Part shown: one piece after another, positions 8,722 to 16,718 of the stretch
How positions within the stretch are numbered: the stretch's first letter is position 1
How the letters are laid out: each line of letters opens with the position of its first letter
Assembly: GCA_963711495.1 (NCBI GenBank)
Contig: CAVQEK010000004.1
Coordinates: forward strand, 558,001-622,000
Origin: CAVQEK01 sp963711495
GTDB lineage: Bacteria > Bacteroidota > Bacteroidia > Cytophagales > Cyclobacteriaceae
Length of the DNA: 64,000 nucleotides
Direction of reading: 5' to 3'
Notes under the pieces: generated by a model
The model's input: the letters and a program-made list of their open reading frames with translations, nothing else
The model's database searches: none
What the model was told of the DNA's origin: nothing
Program-made: the position numbers and the translations under genes

Positions 8722-8930
8722 TCGATTAAACAGTAAACGATCACAGACTTATCAATTTCCTCACCAATTTTTTTCTTAAGGATTTATTCAACTAAAATTA
8801 ATGTTTAGAGTATAAACCTTTATACGGTTTTTATTCTTTTGAATAAGATATGAGCTTCGTTTGGGGTAACACATAACCCTTTTCCGAACACTTGATGTTT
8901 ATTGTCTTTTATTAACACTAATTTGGTTTT

Positions 8931-8946
8931 GAACACCTCCTTTCTA
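8931..8946 (+). promoter_or_regulatory. Anti-Shine-Dalgarno-like sequence in the 5' leader
   Basis: GAACACCTCCTTTCTA, ending 6 bases before the ATG at 8953, copies the 3' tail of Bacteroidota 16S rRNA (the anti-Shine-Dalgarno region). It is the sense of the rRNA, so it cannot pair with the ribosome's own tail; it could pair with SD-like purine runs. Function unknown. Confidence 0.4.
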
Positions 8947-8952
8947 TAAACT

Positions 8953-10263
8953 ATGAACAAAACTCGCGTTCTCATGTTGGGCTGGGATATAGCCCCCTAT
9001 GTCAATGGTGGTCTAGGTGTCGCATGTCATGGAATGTGCAAAGCATTATCCGAAAAAGTTGATATAACATTGATCTTGCCAAAAATCACAAATAAGACCA
9101 AGTTTCAAAATATTAGTGTTGTTGGAATTAGTAAGGAACAGGTCAAAAAATCGATTGAAGAACATGGATATCAAGATATCGTTGATATTGTAGAAACCAA
9201 GGAAATTAATGTTAACCTGGATCCTTATTTCGAGGCTTCCCAAAAAGAAATTTTGCAGCATTATTTAAAACAAAAGATAAGGAAAGGTCAATTACTTGAG
9301 AAAATTGAAGAATTACCAGATTTTTTGAGCGATACCGATGTATTCGGTGAAAATGTTATTGAGAAAGTCATTCTGTATGCCAATGAGGTTCAGAAATTAG
9401 CTGCAAACATTCAATTTGATGTCATTCATGCCCACGATTGGATGACCTTTTTAGCGGGTATTTATGTGAAAAATGAATTTAGAAAACCTTTGATTCTCCA
9501 TGTGCATTCATTGGATTACGACAGGGTGGGGGCAATAGGCAGAAGTTGGGTTTTTAATATTGAAAAGTATGCTTTTTCCAGGGCGGATTTAGTCATCCCG
9601 GTAAGTAATTACACGGCTGGCATTATATATTCCAGATATGGATTGAGTTCAAAAAAAGTTCTACCGGTGCATAACGGCATTGATGAAATTTCCCACAAAG
9701 TGCCGAAGCATAATAATAAAATAAAAGTAGTATTATTTGTCGGTAGAATGACCGGACAAAAAGGGCCGGAATATTTTCTCGAAATTGCACAAAAAGTAAA
9801 TGAACAATATAAAAATGTAAAATTCCTGATGGCTGGCGCAGCAAATAATTTTACTGAATTCCTGAATCAGGAAAAATTTCTTGATATAAAAAATAAGGTG
9901 GAAATTTTGGGATTTGTGAATCAGGATAACCTGTATAAATTATATTCAAAATCAGATGTTTTGTGTATGCCCTCTGTTTCAGAACCATTTGGAATGGCAG
10001 CGCTGGAAGCAGCTCAATTTGGTTTGCCCATTGTTATAACCACTCGTTCAGGTGTTTCGGAAATTCTCACTGGTGCCTTAAAAGCAGATTTCTGGGATAT
10101 TGATCAAATGGCAGATTATATAATTCGATTGTTTAAGGACAAAAAGTTTTATCTAAAAGTATCAGAATCCAATAAAAAAGATGTTCAGCAAGCTACATGG
10201 TTTAAAACGGCAGAAAAAATATTAGGTGCCTATGACAAAGTAATGAATGAGGTCCTGGTTTGA
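8953..10263 (+). CDS. Glycogen-synthase-like glycosyltransferase (GT-B fold, GT4/GT5)
   Basis: 436 residues. The N-terminal domain starts VLMLGWDIAPYVNGGLGVACHG, the glycine-rich loop that binds the donor phosphate in starch/glycogen synthases. Also visible are HAHDWMTFLAG and HVHSLDYDRVG. The C-terminal domain has LFVGRMTGQKG (strand plus the Lys contacting the nucleotide) and PSVSEPFGMAALEAAQFGLP with the two glutamates of the EX7E motif. Most likely it extends alpha-1,4-glucan from a nucleotide sugar. GlgA proteins are usually about 470-490 residues with KTGGLGD; here the loop reads YVNGGLGVA, so a GT4 enzyme with another substrate is possible. It follows the GT35 gene on the same strand. 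Confidence 0.85.
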   Translation: MNKTRVLMLGWDIAPYVNGGLGVACHGMCKALSEKVDITLILPKITNKTKFQNISVVGISKEQVKKSIEEHGYQDIVDIVETKEINVNLDPYFEASQKEILQHYLKQKIRKGQLLEKIEELPDFLSDTDVFGENVIEKVILYANEVQKLAANIQFDVIHAHDWMTFLAGIYVKNEFRKPLILHVHSLDYDRVGAIGRSWVFNIEKYAFSRADLVIPVSNYTAGIIYSRYGLSSKKVLPVHNGIDEISHKVPKHNNKIKVVLFVGRMTGQKGPEYFLEIAQKVNEQYKNVKFLMAGAANNFTEFLNQEKFLDIKNKVEILGFVNQDNLYKLYSKSDVLCMPSVSEPFGMAALEAAQFGLPIVITTRSGVSEILTGALKADFWDIDQMADYIIRLFKDKKFYLKVSESNKKDVQQATWFKTAEKILGAYDKVMNEVLV

Positions 10264-10343
10264 TTGGACTTATATCTTAATGGAATACAAAATGTAACCA
10301 AACATGGTTGTATCAATCAAAGCAGTGAATTCAAATATTATAA

Positions 10344-10364
10344 GGGTCCTTTCTGAAAGGACCC
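10344..10364. terminator. Bidirectional terminator hairpin between the glycosyltransferase and branching enzyme genes
   Basis: A perfect 9-bp stem (GGGTCCTTT with AAAGGACCC) and a 3-base loop, lying between convergent stop codons. The T-tracts are modest on both sides. Confidence 0.65.
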
Positions 10365-10382
10365 AATTTCATTTCTCCTGTT

Positions 10383-12380
10383 TCATTTTATTTTTTTCAT
10401 GACTAAAGCACATCGATTAGGCAAGTATATGCTCAGCTTGTCTTCTTCAAGTGTAGGGTATTCCATGGTTGCATCAATTCTGTTAAATCCCCCGAAATCT
10501 AAATCATCAGAAGATAAAATGATTTTATATGCACCGGAGCCAAGACTGTTAAAACGATAATCCACGATGGAATGATTGGTATGAAAATTGAAAAGAAACA
10601 GTAAATTTGCACGCTCAAAAATGATCACTTTGTTATGCGCGTCCATGTTGATCTGCCTGCCCTGCTGGGCGTGTAGCACCTTGTATTTTTTAAGCAACTG
10701 AATCATGGCCTTATCAAAGTGATTCAGGTATTTGTATTTTAAATTTTCATTGTCGACCAGTGACCATTGCCTGCGGGCATATTTATAGCTCCAATTGTTG
10801 CCTTCTCTGGGAAAATCTATCCATTCCGGATGCCCGAATTCATTGCCTATGAAATTCAAATACGCTTCTCCGCCAAGGGATGCTGTATATAGTCTAATCA
10901 TTTTGTGTAGTGCTATTCCTCGGTCAATAATCAGGTTTTGGTCATTGACTTGCATATGATAATACATCTCTTTGTCCATTAGCCAGAACGCAACGGTTTT
11001 ATCGCCCACAATGGCCTGATCATGAGACTCGGTATAGGCCACCGTTCTCTCTTTCCAACGCCGATTGGTCATTACGCTCCATAATTCGCTAATTTCCCAG
11101 TCTTCATCTCTCTTTTCTTTGAGGTATTTGATCCAGAAGTCGGGTATGCCCATGCCCAATCTGAAATCAAATCCAATACCACCATCTTCAATTTTACGGC
11201 ACAATCCAGGCATTCCACTCATGTCTTCTGCAATAGTAATGGCATATTTTTTTAATTCATGCGTGAGTTCATTGGCTAATTGTAAGTAAAGAAGTGAATC
11301 CCAATCTACCCCGGATAAAAAGTATTTATCATAGTGATCGAATTGTTCAAAATCACCATGGTGGAAATACATCATAGAAGTAATGCCATCGAAACGAAAT
11401 CCGTCCAGATGAAATTCTTCAATCCAATAACGAATATTGGAAAGTAAAAACTGCCGAACTTCTTTTTTGCCATAATCAAAAAGCTTGGAATCCCAACCAC
11501 TATGATATCCTCTGCCGCCTGAGTGAAAATATTGATGTCCGGAACCATCAAAATCATTTAATCCTTCTGAATAGTTTTTAACGGAGTGAGAGTGAACCAA
11601 ATCGATAATTACCGCTATGCCTAGCTTATGGGCCTGATTAACTAAGTTTTTGAATTCTTCAGGGGTGCCGAAACGACTTGATGGGGCAAAGAAATTAGAA
11701 ACGTGATAACCGAAGGAACCATAATAGGGGTGCTCTTGTATGGCCATAAGTTGAATGACATTATACCCTAAATCGTGAATTCTGGGCAACACGTTTTCCG
11801 TGAACTCGTTATAGGTGCCAATGCCTTCTTTTTCCTCTGCCATTCCCACGTGGGCTTCATAGATCAAAGGACAATCGAAGATTGGTTTAAGCTTGAATTG
11901 TTGATCAGTCCATTTGAAATTTGGATCTGGCTCCCAGAGTTGGCCACTAAAATCATGAGATTTTGGATCTTGTACAACCCTGCGAATATAGGCAGGAATT
12001 CTATCTCGGCTTCCTTGTCTTGTGACCACTAAGACTTTAATCAGCGTATGATTCTTTAAGTCGGTCTCCGGAATAAAAATTTCCCAGAGTCCGTTATCTT
12101 TTTTCTGGAGTGGATGGGTTTCCCTGTTCCATTGATTGAATTCACCAATAAGATTTAGTTTTTCTGCTTCAGGAGCCCATTCGCGGTACCACCACCCTTT
12201 TTTTTGTTTGTCATAATTGAACCCCAGATATTGATGGGCACTGGCAAAATTTCTGAGATTTTTTGACTCTTTGTGTATGTCATTTAATACTTTATGATAT
12301 CTGTTGATCCGATCGGCAATTTCATCAGTATAGGGATTGAGCCATGGATCATCTTGTACCAATTGAGGAATTTCGTTCAT
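10383..12380 (-). CDS. glgB: 1,4-alpha-glucan branching enzyme (GH13)
   Basis: 665 residues. An N-terminal CBM48-like beta domain (about residues 55-150, including WWYREWAPEAEKLNLIGEFN) is followed by a GH13 barrel. The conserved regions are visible: IIDLVHSHSVKN, DGFRFDGITSM (nucleophile Asp), ITIAEDMSGMP (acid/base Glu) and YTESHDQA (transition-state Asp). The shape and the WWYREWAPEA block resemble the eukaryote-like GBE1/GH13_8 type more than E. coli GlgB. It transfers alpha-1,4 chains to make 1,6 branches. Its start codon is followed by the NEIPQLVQDDPWLNPY segment typical of this subgroup. It converges on the synthase-like gene, completing a small glycogen cluster. Confidence 0.94.
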   Translation of the reverse strand: MNEIPQLVQDDPWLNPYTDEIADRINRYHKVLNDIHKESKNLRNFASAHQYLGFNYDKQKKGWWYREWAPEAEKLNLIGEFNQWNRETHPLQKKDNGLWEIFIPETDLKNHTLIKVLVVTRQGSRDRIPAYIRRVVQDPKSHDFSGQLWEPDPNFKWTDQQFKLKPIFDCPLIYEAHVGMAEEKEGIGTYNEFTENVLPRIHDLGYNVIQLMAIQEHPYYGSFGYHVSNFFAPSSRFGTPEEFKNLVNQAHKLGIAVIIDLVHSHSVKNYSEGLNDFDGSGHQYFHSGGRGYHSGWDSKLFDYGKKEVRQFLLSNIRYWIEEFHLDGFRFDGITSMMYFHHGDFEQFDHYDKYFLSGVDWDSLLYLQLANELTHELKKYAITIAEDMSGMPGLCRKIEDGGIGFDFRLGMGIPDFWIKYLKEKRDEDWEISELWSVMTNRRWKERTVAYTESHDQAIVGDKTVAFWLMDKEMYYHMQVNDQNLIIDRGIALHKMIRLYTASLGGEAYLNFIGNEFGHPEWIDFPREGNNWSYKYARRQWSLVDNENLKYKYLNHFDKAMIQLLKKYKVLHAQQGRQINMDAHNKVIIFERANLLFLFNFHTNHSIVDYRFNSLGSGAYKIILSSDDLDFGGFNRIDATMEYPTLEEDKLSIYLPNRCALVMKKIK

Positions 12381-12497
12381 GATAAGGTTATTTTGGTTTT
12401 AAGATATAAAAAATAAACTGACAAGTGGTAAGGGAATAAATACAATTCGTGGATTTAATCAAAATTTTCGGGTGGGAAGTATGTTTAATATAAATGA

Positions 12498-12526
12498 AAA
12501 AGGGAAGCATAGTGGCCTCCCCTTTT
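12498..12526 (-). terminator. Terminator-like hairpin in the gene-free region
   Basis: On the minus strand AAAAGGGGAG pairs with CTTCCCTTTT (one G-T pair) around a 9-base loop, then TCATTTATATT. Just upstream on that strand is GGTTGTTTGGTTGATGTTGA, similar to the segment preceding the terminators of the two paralogous genes at 13.3 and 14.3 kb. Confidence 0.55.
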
Positions 12527-12685
12527 CAACATCAACCAAACAACCAAAAAAATTTTAATACAATATCTTGATCTATTTCTTGTAAATGAAAGTTTAAAAA
12601 AGATGAATGCCTGTATTTACAATTCGAATGCTATAAAAACATTTTTTTTGGAATATTCAAAATATTTAATGCTGAATTTTCTTCT

Positions 12686-12718
12686 CAAAAGTAAGATTAT
12701 TTTAAGTTTCATATTCAA
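12686..12718 (-). promoter_or_regulatory. Promoter-like sequence reading into the gene-free region
   Basis: On the minus strand TTG at 12718-12716 is followed after 22 bases by TACTTTTG at 12693-12686. With the hairpin at 12498-12526 it would give an RNA of roughly 160-180 nt with no sizeable reading frame. Confidence 0.3.
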
Positions 12719-13208
12719 TTAATTGAATTAATCAAAACTATAATTGAACTATTTCAATATTTGAGTCGACGTCGCAATCTAATTTGTCCCTAAAAATCGT
12801 TTTATTTTTGAGAATAAAAAATTGTATTTATGGGTAGATGATAAAGGCGAATCAATATTTAAAGTGGACCACACATCAAATTAAAGTAAAAAGTACTTTT
12901 ATTCGATTTTTTTTAAGTTAAGAAATGGAATGATATTTTTTATAATGGAATGAATAAAAATTCAAAGATGTCTTTTTGGTTGCAGTCCTTTTATTAATTT
13001 TTATTATTCACTCATCAACAGGCTTCGGGTATTAACTATATACCGATAGTTAGTTTAAACAAGTTGGATCTATATTAATTTTTATGAAATTTCAAACCAA
13101 CAGAAGTTGTATTCTTGCACTATGGTTGATTTCAGTGAAGGACTATAATTCCGGCAGATAAATTTGATATGAGGAGTTAAGGAGATTTTGGCCCTATAAA
13201 ATAAACAA

Positions 13209-13226
13209 GGGGTAGTAAACTACCCC
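13209..13226 (-). terminator. Terminator of the first small secreted-protein gene
   Basis: A perfect hairpin GGGGTAGT/ACTACCCC; on the minus strand it is followed by TTGTTTATTTTAT. It is preceded by the 47-nt repeat at 13227-13273. Confidence 0.75.
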
Positions 13227-13273
13227 TTTGTTCAACCTAAACACCCAAAATTATGAAAAACTACTAAGACAAA
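13227..13273. repeat. 47-nt direct repeat, copy A
   Basis: Identical over 47 of 47 bases to 14188-14234. It lies between the stop codon and the terminator of the first paralogous gene (minus strand). Read on the plus strand it begins TTTGTTCAACCTAAACACCC and contains ATG followed by only three sense codons (MKNY stop). Confidence 0.95.
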
Positions 13274-13282
13274 ACGAATTAA

Positions 13283-13870
13283 TTAAAATTTTGTTTTGGC
13301 AATTACGCGTTCATCATTAATTACCTCAAATAAAACATTACCGACACTTAATCTTGACAAGTCATAAGTTTTTGTAAAACTATTGGTAAGATCAATGTAA
13401 TCACCAAAAATTCTTTCACCTCTCCAATCATAAATATTGATATAAATGGGGTTGCTGTGGTCACCAAGTACTGTTACTTCAAACTTGGCATCATCAGTTT
13501 TTTTAATTTTAGCTAAAACCGCTGAAGTCTTTACCGATGAAGGCAGATCAATGGTTTTCGATATCATCCCATTGGCGTCAATTATTTTGAACGTATATGA
13601 TCCTGTTGACATGCCCTTAAAATTGTAAGGTATTGTAAAGGACTTATCAGACTTAATTTTATTTGAGAATATTTCAATGCCGTGGTCGTTAACAATTTTC
13701 ACAATCACATTACAATTTCCGTCATTCAGATAGGTAAATTTAATTTTTCCATTTGATTCTGGTGTGATTTTCACAATCCTATGCGACTCACCTTCACCTG
13801 CACTCGCTGTTAATACACTACTTGCAACTATTGCAAGCAATGCCAATGTTGTTTTTGTGAACTTTTTCAT
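13283..13870 (-). CDS. Small secreted protein with two tandem beta-sandwich-like repeats (paralogue 1)
   Basis: 195 residues from ATG 13870, which places a standard signal peptide (KKFTKTTLALLAIVASSVL, cleavage near ASA) at the N-terminus. A longer frame from 13909 would put 13 polar residues ahead of it and would overlap the -7 element. The mature part has two related units of about 75-80 residues. Each has the pattern VKI.D..G..IFS.KI...KSFT..Y...-.L..G.Y.F.I and ends with a lysine-rich strand. This resembles the C-terminal domains of type IX secretion cargo and the related Ig-like folds, but I cannot assign a family. It is a clear paralogue of the next gene (14253-14837). Likely periplasmic or surface. 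Confidence 0.85.
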   Translation of the reverse strand: MKKFTKTTLALLAIVASSVLTASAGEGESHRIVKITPESNGKIKFTYLNDGNCNVIVKIVNDHGIEIFSNKIKSDKSFTIPYNFKGMSTGSYTFKIIDANGMISKTIDLPSSVKTSAVLAKIKKTDDAKFEVTVLGDHSNPIYINIYDWRGERIFGDYIDLTNSFTKTYDLSRLSVGNVLFEVINDERVIAKTKF

Positions 13871-13906
13871 GGCCGTTGTTTTTGAGTTTTTGATCAATTG
13901 ACTTTT

Positions 13907-13914
13907 CAAATATA
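13907..13914 (-). promoter_or_regulatory. -7 promoter element of paralogue 1
   Basis: TATATTTG on the minus strand, with TTTG at 13939-13936 about 21 bases upstream. Start codon 37 bases downstream. The leader shares the word AAACTCAAAAACAAC with paralogue 2. Confidence 0.65.
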
Positions 13915-14169
13915 CACATAATAATATTACAATTTCAAATAATACTATATTTAATTGTTAAATAATTATTATTTATACTCAATTAATATATATTTGACAA
14001 TTAACGTGTGCATCAACACACACGAGATATTTGATGAAAACAATCATACATAAAGAGAATATAGATCAATTCAATATTATAAATAATGATTAAGAAAACC
14101 GGGTCAATCAATTAGGTGGAAGTGGAATTGTGGCAAAAAAGGATTTTGAATTGGTGCAAAAGAAACAAA
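13915..14169. other. Intergenic region upstream of paralogue 1
   Basis: AT-rich. It holds the promoter of paralogue 1, the shared upstream element at 13999-14012 and, beyond about 14100, the end of the paralogue 2 transcript. No gene seen. Confidence 0.6.
13999..14012 (-). promoter_or_regulatory. Shared upstream element, copy 1
   Basis: AATTAACGTGTGCA (TGCACACGTTAATT in the direction of transcription), 84 bases upstream of the -7 box of paralogue 1. An identical 14-mer sits 86 bases upstream of the -7 box of paralogue 2. In this copy the GTGTG also pairs with CACAC seven bases on. Candidate activator or repressor site. Confidence 0.5.
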
Positions 14170-14186
14170 GCAGGTCAGAGACCTGC
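14170..14186 (-). terminator. Terminator of the second small secreted-protein gene
   Basis: A perfect hairpin GCAGGTC/GACCTGC with a 3-base loop; on the minus strand it is followed by TTTGTTTCTTTT. Confidence 0.78.
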
Positions 14187-14187
14187 T

Positions 14188-14234
14188 TTTGTTCAACCTA
14201 AACACCCAAAATTATGAAAAACTACTAAGACAAA
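14188..14234. repeat. 47-nt direct repeat, copy B
   Basis: Identical to 13227-13273 and in the same position relative to its gene: between stop codon and terminator of paralogue 2. The flanking coding ends and hairpins differ, so the repeat is sharply bounded. Confidence 0.95.
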
Positions 14235-14252
14235 TTGCTATGCAATTTATTT

Positions 14253-14837
14253 TTAAAACTTTTTTGTGGCGATTAAATCACCATTGTTTATTACTTCAAA
14301 TTTCAATTCACTTGTATTGAGTTTCGATAAATCATATTTTCTGGAGAAACTCTTAGTGTGATCAATTTTGTCTCCATAAATCAATACGTTGTTTCTATCA
14401 TAAATGTTAACGTAAACAGGAGACAATTTATCACCTTTTACGATTAATTCGTATTGTTGGTTGTCTTCTTTTCTAATATCGGCCGAAATTATTTTCGGAC
14501 CATTACTTAAAGCTACAGTTTTCATAACTGTTCCAGCGCCATCTTCAATCTTAAAAGTATACGTTCCGGATTGAAGTTTTTCCAAACTATAAGGTTTGGT
14601 AAAAGATTTAGCAGATTGGATTTTCTCGGAGTAAACTTCATTGCCTACTTCATCCAAAATTTTTACCTGAACGTTACAAGCACCATCTTTTAGATAGGTT
14701 AATTTGTAGGTTCCGTTTTCAACCGTTTTAATAAAAACCTTTCTTTCCGTCGATGCGCCTTCTTTGGCGTTTGCGTAAAAGGTTGTGCTCGCCAACAATG
14801 CCAGCACCACCATGGTTGTTTTTGTTAATTTCTTCAT
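14253..14837 (-). CDS. Small secreted protein with two tandem beta-sandwich-like repeats (paralogue 2)
   Basis: 194 residues starting MKKLTKTTMVVLALLAST, a clear signal peptide with cleavage near ANA. Its mature region aligns end to end with paralogue 1 (for example CNVQVKILDEVGNEVYSEKI and DHTKSFSRKYDLSKL versus CNVIVKIVNDHGIEIFSNKI and DLTNSFTKTYDLSRL) and shows the same two-unit internal repeat. Both end ATKKF or AKTKF. Function unknown; an exported beta-rich protein, perhaps surface-associated or an adhesion module. The shared promoter layout, leader words and 3' repeat suggest the pair is co-regulated. Confidence 0.85.
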   Translation of the reverse strand: MKKLTKTTMVVLALLASTTFYANAKEGASTERKVFIKTVENGTYKLTYLKDGACNVQVKILDEVGNEVYSEKIQSAKSFTKPYSLEKLQSGTYTFKIEDGAGTVMKTVALSNGPKIISADIRKEDNQQYELIVKGDKLSPVYVNIYDRNNVLIYGDKIDHTKSFSRKYDLSKLNTSELKFEVINNGDLIATKKF

Positions 14838-14882
14838 TGTTTTGTTGTTTTTGAGTTTCGAAGATTATTATCATCTTCTTTG

Positions 14883-14890
14883 CAAATATA
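14883..14890 (-). promoter_or_regulatory. -7 promoter element of paralogue 2
   Basis: TATATTTG on the minus strand, 46 bases before the start codon. A TTG at 14916-14914 lies 23 bases upstream, at the long end of the usual spacer. Confidence 0.6.
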
Positions 14891-15181
14891 CGGCGTTATT
14901 GTTAAATGAGTTGCAATAAAAAGTGAATAAATTATTACGAGATCGTAATTGAAGCATTAAAATTTTTAATATTTTAAATTAACGTGTGCAAAATTGCATT
15001 TACTTGTAATTTTTTGATTCAGATCAGTAGTTTGAATAAAAAATCGTAAAAAATAATTTTTTAAAATTCATTTTAATTTAATCCAGCGCTTGGTCAACAT
15101 GCCGTTTTTGTTGAAAAAATACCCCGATATTACCTGATGTTTTCGTTAACACAAAAAATTTATAGAGGGTAAATGACATAT
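14891..15181. other. Intergenic region between paralogue 2 and tRNA-His
   Basis: AT-rich; it contains the second copy of the 14-mer upstream element (14977-14990). Nothing else recognised. Confidence 0.6.
14977..14990 (-). promoter_or_regulatory. Shared upstream element, copy 2
   Basis: AATTAACGTGTGCA, identical to 13999-14012, 86 bases upstream of the -7 box of paralogue 2. Here it overlaps the palindromic TGCAAAATTGCA. Confidence 0.5.
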
Positions 15182-15216
15182 AATAAAAAAAGCTGTCCAT
15201 TATTTTGAACAGCTTT
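15182..15216 (-). terminator. Terminator after tRNA-His
   Basis: On the minus strand AAAGCTGTTC pairs with GGACAGCTTT (one mismatch or wobble) and is followed by TTTTATTA. Confidence 0.75.
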
Positions 15217-15218
15217 AG

Positions 15219-15293
<75 letters not shown>

Positions 15294-15348
15294 ATTTTGG
15301 GAATGCAAAATTAAAGCATTGGGAATCATTTACAAAAATTATTCAAAT

Positions 15349-16689
15349 TTAAATACGATCAAAATTTAATCTTTGCCCTCGATATTGATTATTAAATTGT
15401 CCGTTTTCGTAAACCAGTTTTCCAGAAACAAATGTATGAGTAATCTGAGTATGAAATGTTGATCCTTCAAAAGGTGACCATCCACATTTATACAGAATAT
15501 TGTCTTTTGTAATAGTCCAGGGATGATCCAGGTCGACTAAAGTTAAATCTGCCCAATATCCTTCGCGAATAAAGCCTCTATTGCTGATTTTATACCGGAT
15601 TGCAGGATTGTGACACATTTTCTCAATTATTTTTTCAAGGGTGATGAGGCCCTCTCGATAAAATTCGAGCATAACCACTAAACCATGTTGTACCAGAGGA
15701 CCGCCTGATGGGGCGTTAAAGTAGGTATTGTTTTTTTCTTCAAACGTGTGGGGTGAGTGATCTGTAGCAATAATATCAATGTGATCGTCCAGCACCCCTT
15801 TAAAAACAGCCTCACGATCTTTTGCAGTTTTAATGGCGGGATTCCATTTAATCAAAGTGCCTTTTTTATCATAGTCTCTGTCATCAAAAAACAAATGGTG
15901 GATACAGGCCTCCGCTGTAATATGTTTTTTTTCCAGCGGGATATCATTTTTGAAAATGGAAATCTCTTTTGCCGTTGAAATATGCAATATGTGGAGATCA
16001 GTTTGATATTTTATGGCCAGATTTGCCGCAAAAGAAGAAGACAGGTAACATGCTTCTTCATTCCGAATCAATGGATGACACCAAATAGGCACATTTTCAC
16101 CATATTTCTTTTTAAACAATTCAACATTATTTCTAATGGTAGATTCGTCTTCGCAATGGGTAGCAATGAGTAAATTACTTTTTGAAAATATATTTTCCAG
16201 TGTTTTTTGATCATCAACAAGCATATTGCCTGTTGAAGCACCCATAAAAATTTTAATCCCACAAATATTTTTTCCATCTGTTTTTAGCAATTCCTCGAGA
16301 TTATCATTGGTAGCACCTATATAAAATGAATAATTCGCAAGAGATTTTTTGGCAGCCAACCGGTATTTTTGCTCCAGTATTTCCTGTGTTACCGCTTGGG
16401 GTATGGTATTTGGCATTTCCATGAAAGACGTGATACCTCCTGCAACAGCAGCACGTGATTCAGTGTAAATATCTGCTTTATGTGTCATCCCGGGTTCACG
16501 GAAGTGTACCTGATCATCGATCACCCCAGGGATCAGAAATTTACCATTGGCATCAAGCACATGATCTGCAGAGATCGAGGAAAGATCTCCTCCGATTTTT
16601 TCTATAAAATCATTTTTAATTAGGACATCTGCTTGATAAACCTTGCCTTCATTGACTAAATTCGCATTGATGATTTTAATGGATTGCAT
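15349..16689 (-). CDS. pyrC: Dihydroorotase
   Basis: 446 residues, amidohydrolase fold, closing carbamoyl-aspartate to dihydroorotate in pyrimidine synthesis. Blocks: IDDQVHFREPG, SFMEMPNT, GIKIFMGASTGN (carbamylated lysine), ATHCED, LHILHIST and IIATDHSPHT (catalytic Asp). The first metal-ligand His of the HxH motif is Gln60 here. The same DDQVHFREPG occurs in the structurally solved Porphyromonas gingivalis dihydroorotase, so this is a clade trait and not decay. It is divergent from the DEAD-box helicase gene with 29 bases between start codons; pyrE lies 10 kb away. Confidence 0.94.
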   Translation of the reverse strand: MQSIKIINANLVNEGKVYQADVLIKNDFIEKIGGDLSSISADHVLDANGKFLIPGVIDDQVHFREPGMTHKADIYTESRAAVAGGITSFMEMPNTIPQAVTQEILEQKYRLAAKKSLANYSFYIGATNDNLEELLKTDGKNICGIKIFMGASTGNMLVDDQKTLENIFSKSNLLIATHCEDESTIRNNVELFKKKYGENVPIWCHPLIRNEEACYLSSSFAANLAIKYQTDLHILHISTAKEISIFKNDIPLEKKHITAEACIHHLFFDDRDYDKKGTLIKWNPAIKTAKDREAVFKGVLDDHIDIIATDHSPHTFEEKNNTYFNAPSGGPLVQHGLVVMLEFYREGLITLEKIIEKMCHNPAIRYKISNRGFIREGYWADLTLVDLDHPWTITKDNILYKCGWSPFEGSTFHTQITHTFVSGKLVYENGQFNNQYRGQRLNFDRI

Positions 16690-16718
16690 ACCTTAGATAA
16701 TTTGAAAGAAAATAGTTA

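Larger units (their letters stand above)
12381..13208. other. 0.83-kb AT-rich gene-free region
   Basis: No convincing coding sequence on either strand; the six-frame reading is broken by frequent stops. It contains the branching-enzyme leader, a terminator-like hairpin at 12498-12526, and a promoter-like pair on the minus strand at 12686-12718. Those two could bound a short RNA. The rest (12720-13200) shows nothing I can name. Confidence 0.6.

Noticed and set aside
15349..16689. Possible inactive dihydroorotase because Gln replaces the first metal His
   Set aside because: The same substitution occurs in the known Porphyromonas gingivalis dihydroorotase, so it is a clade trait.
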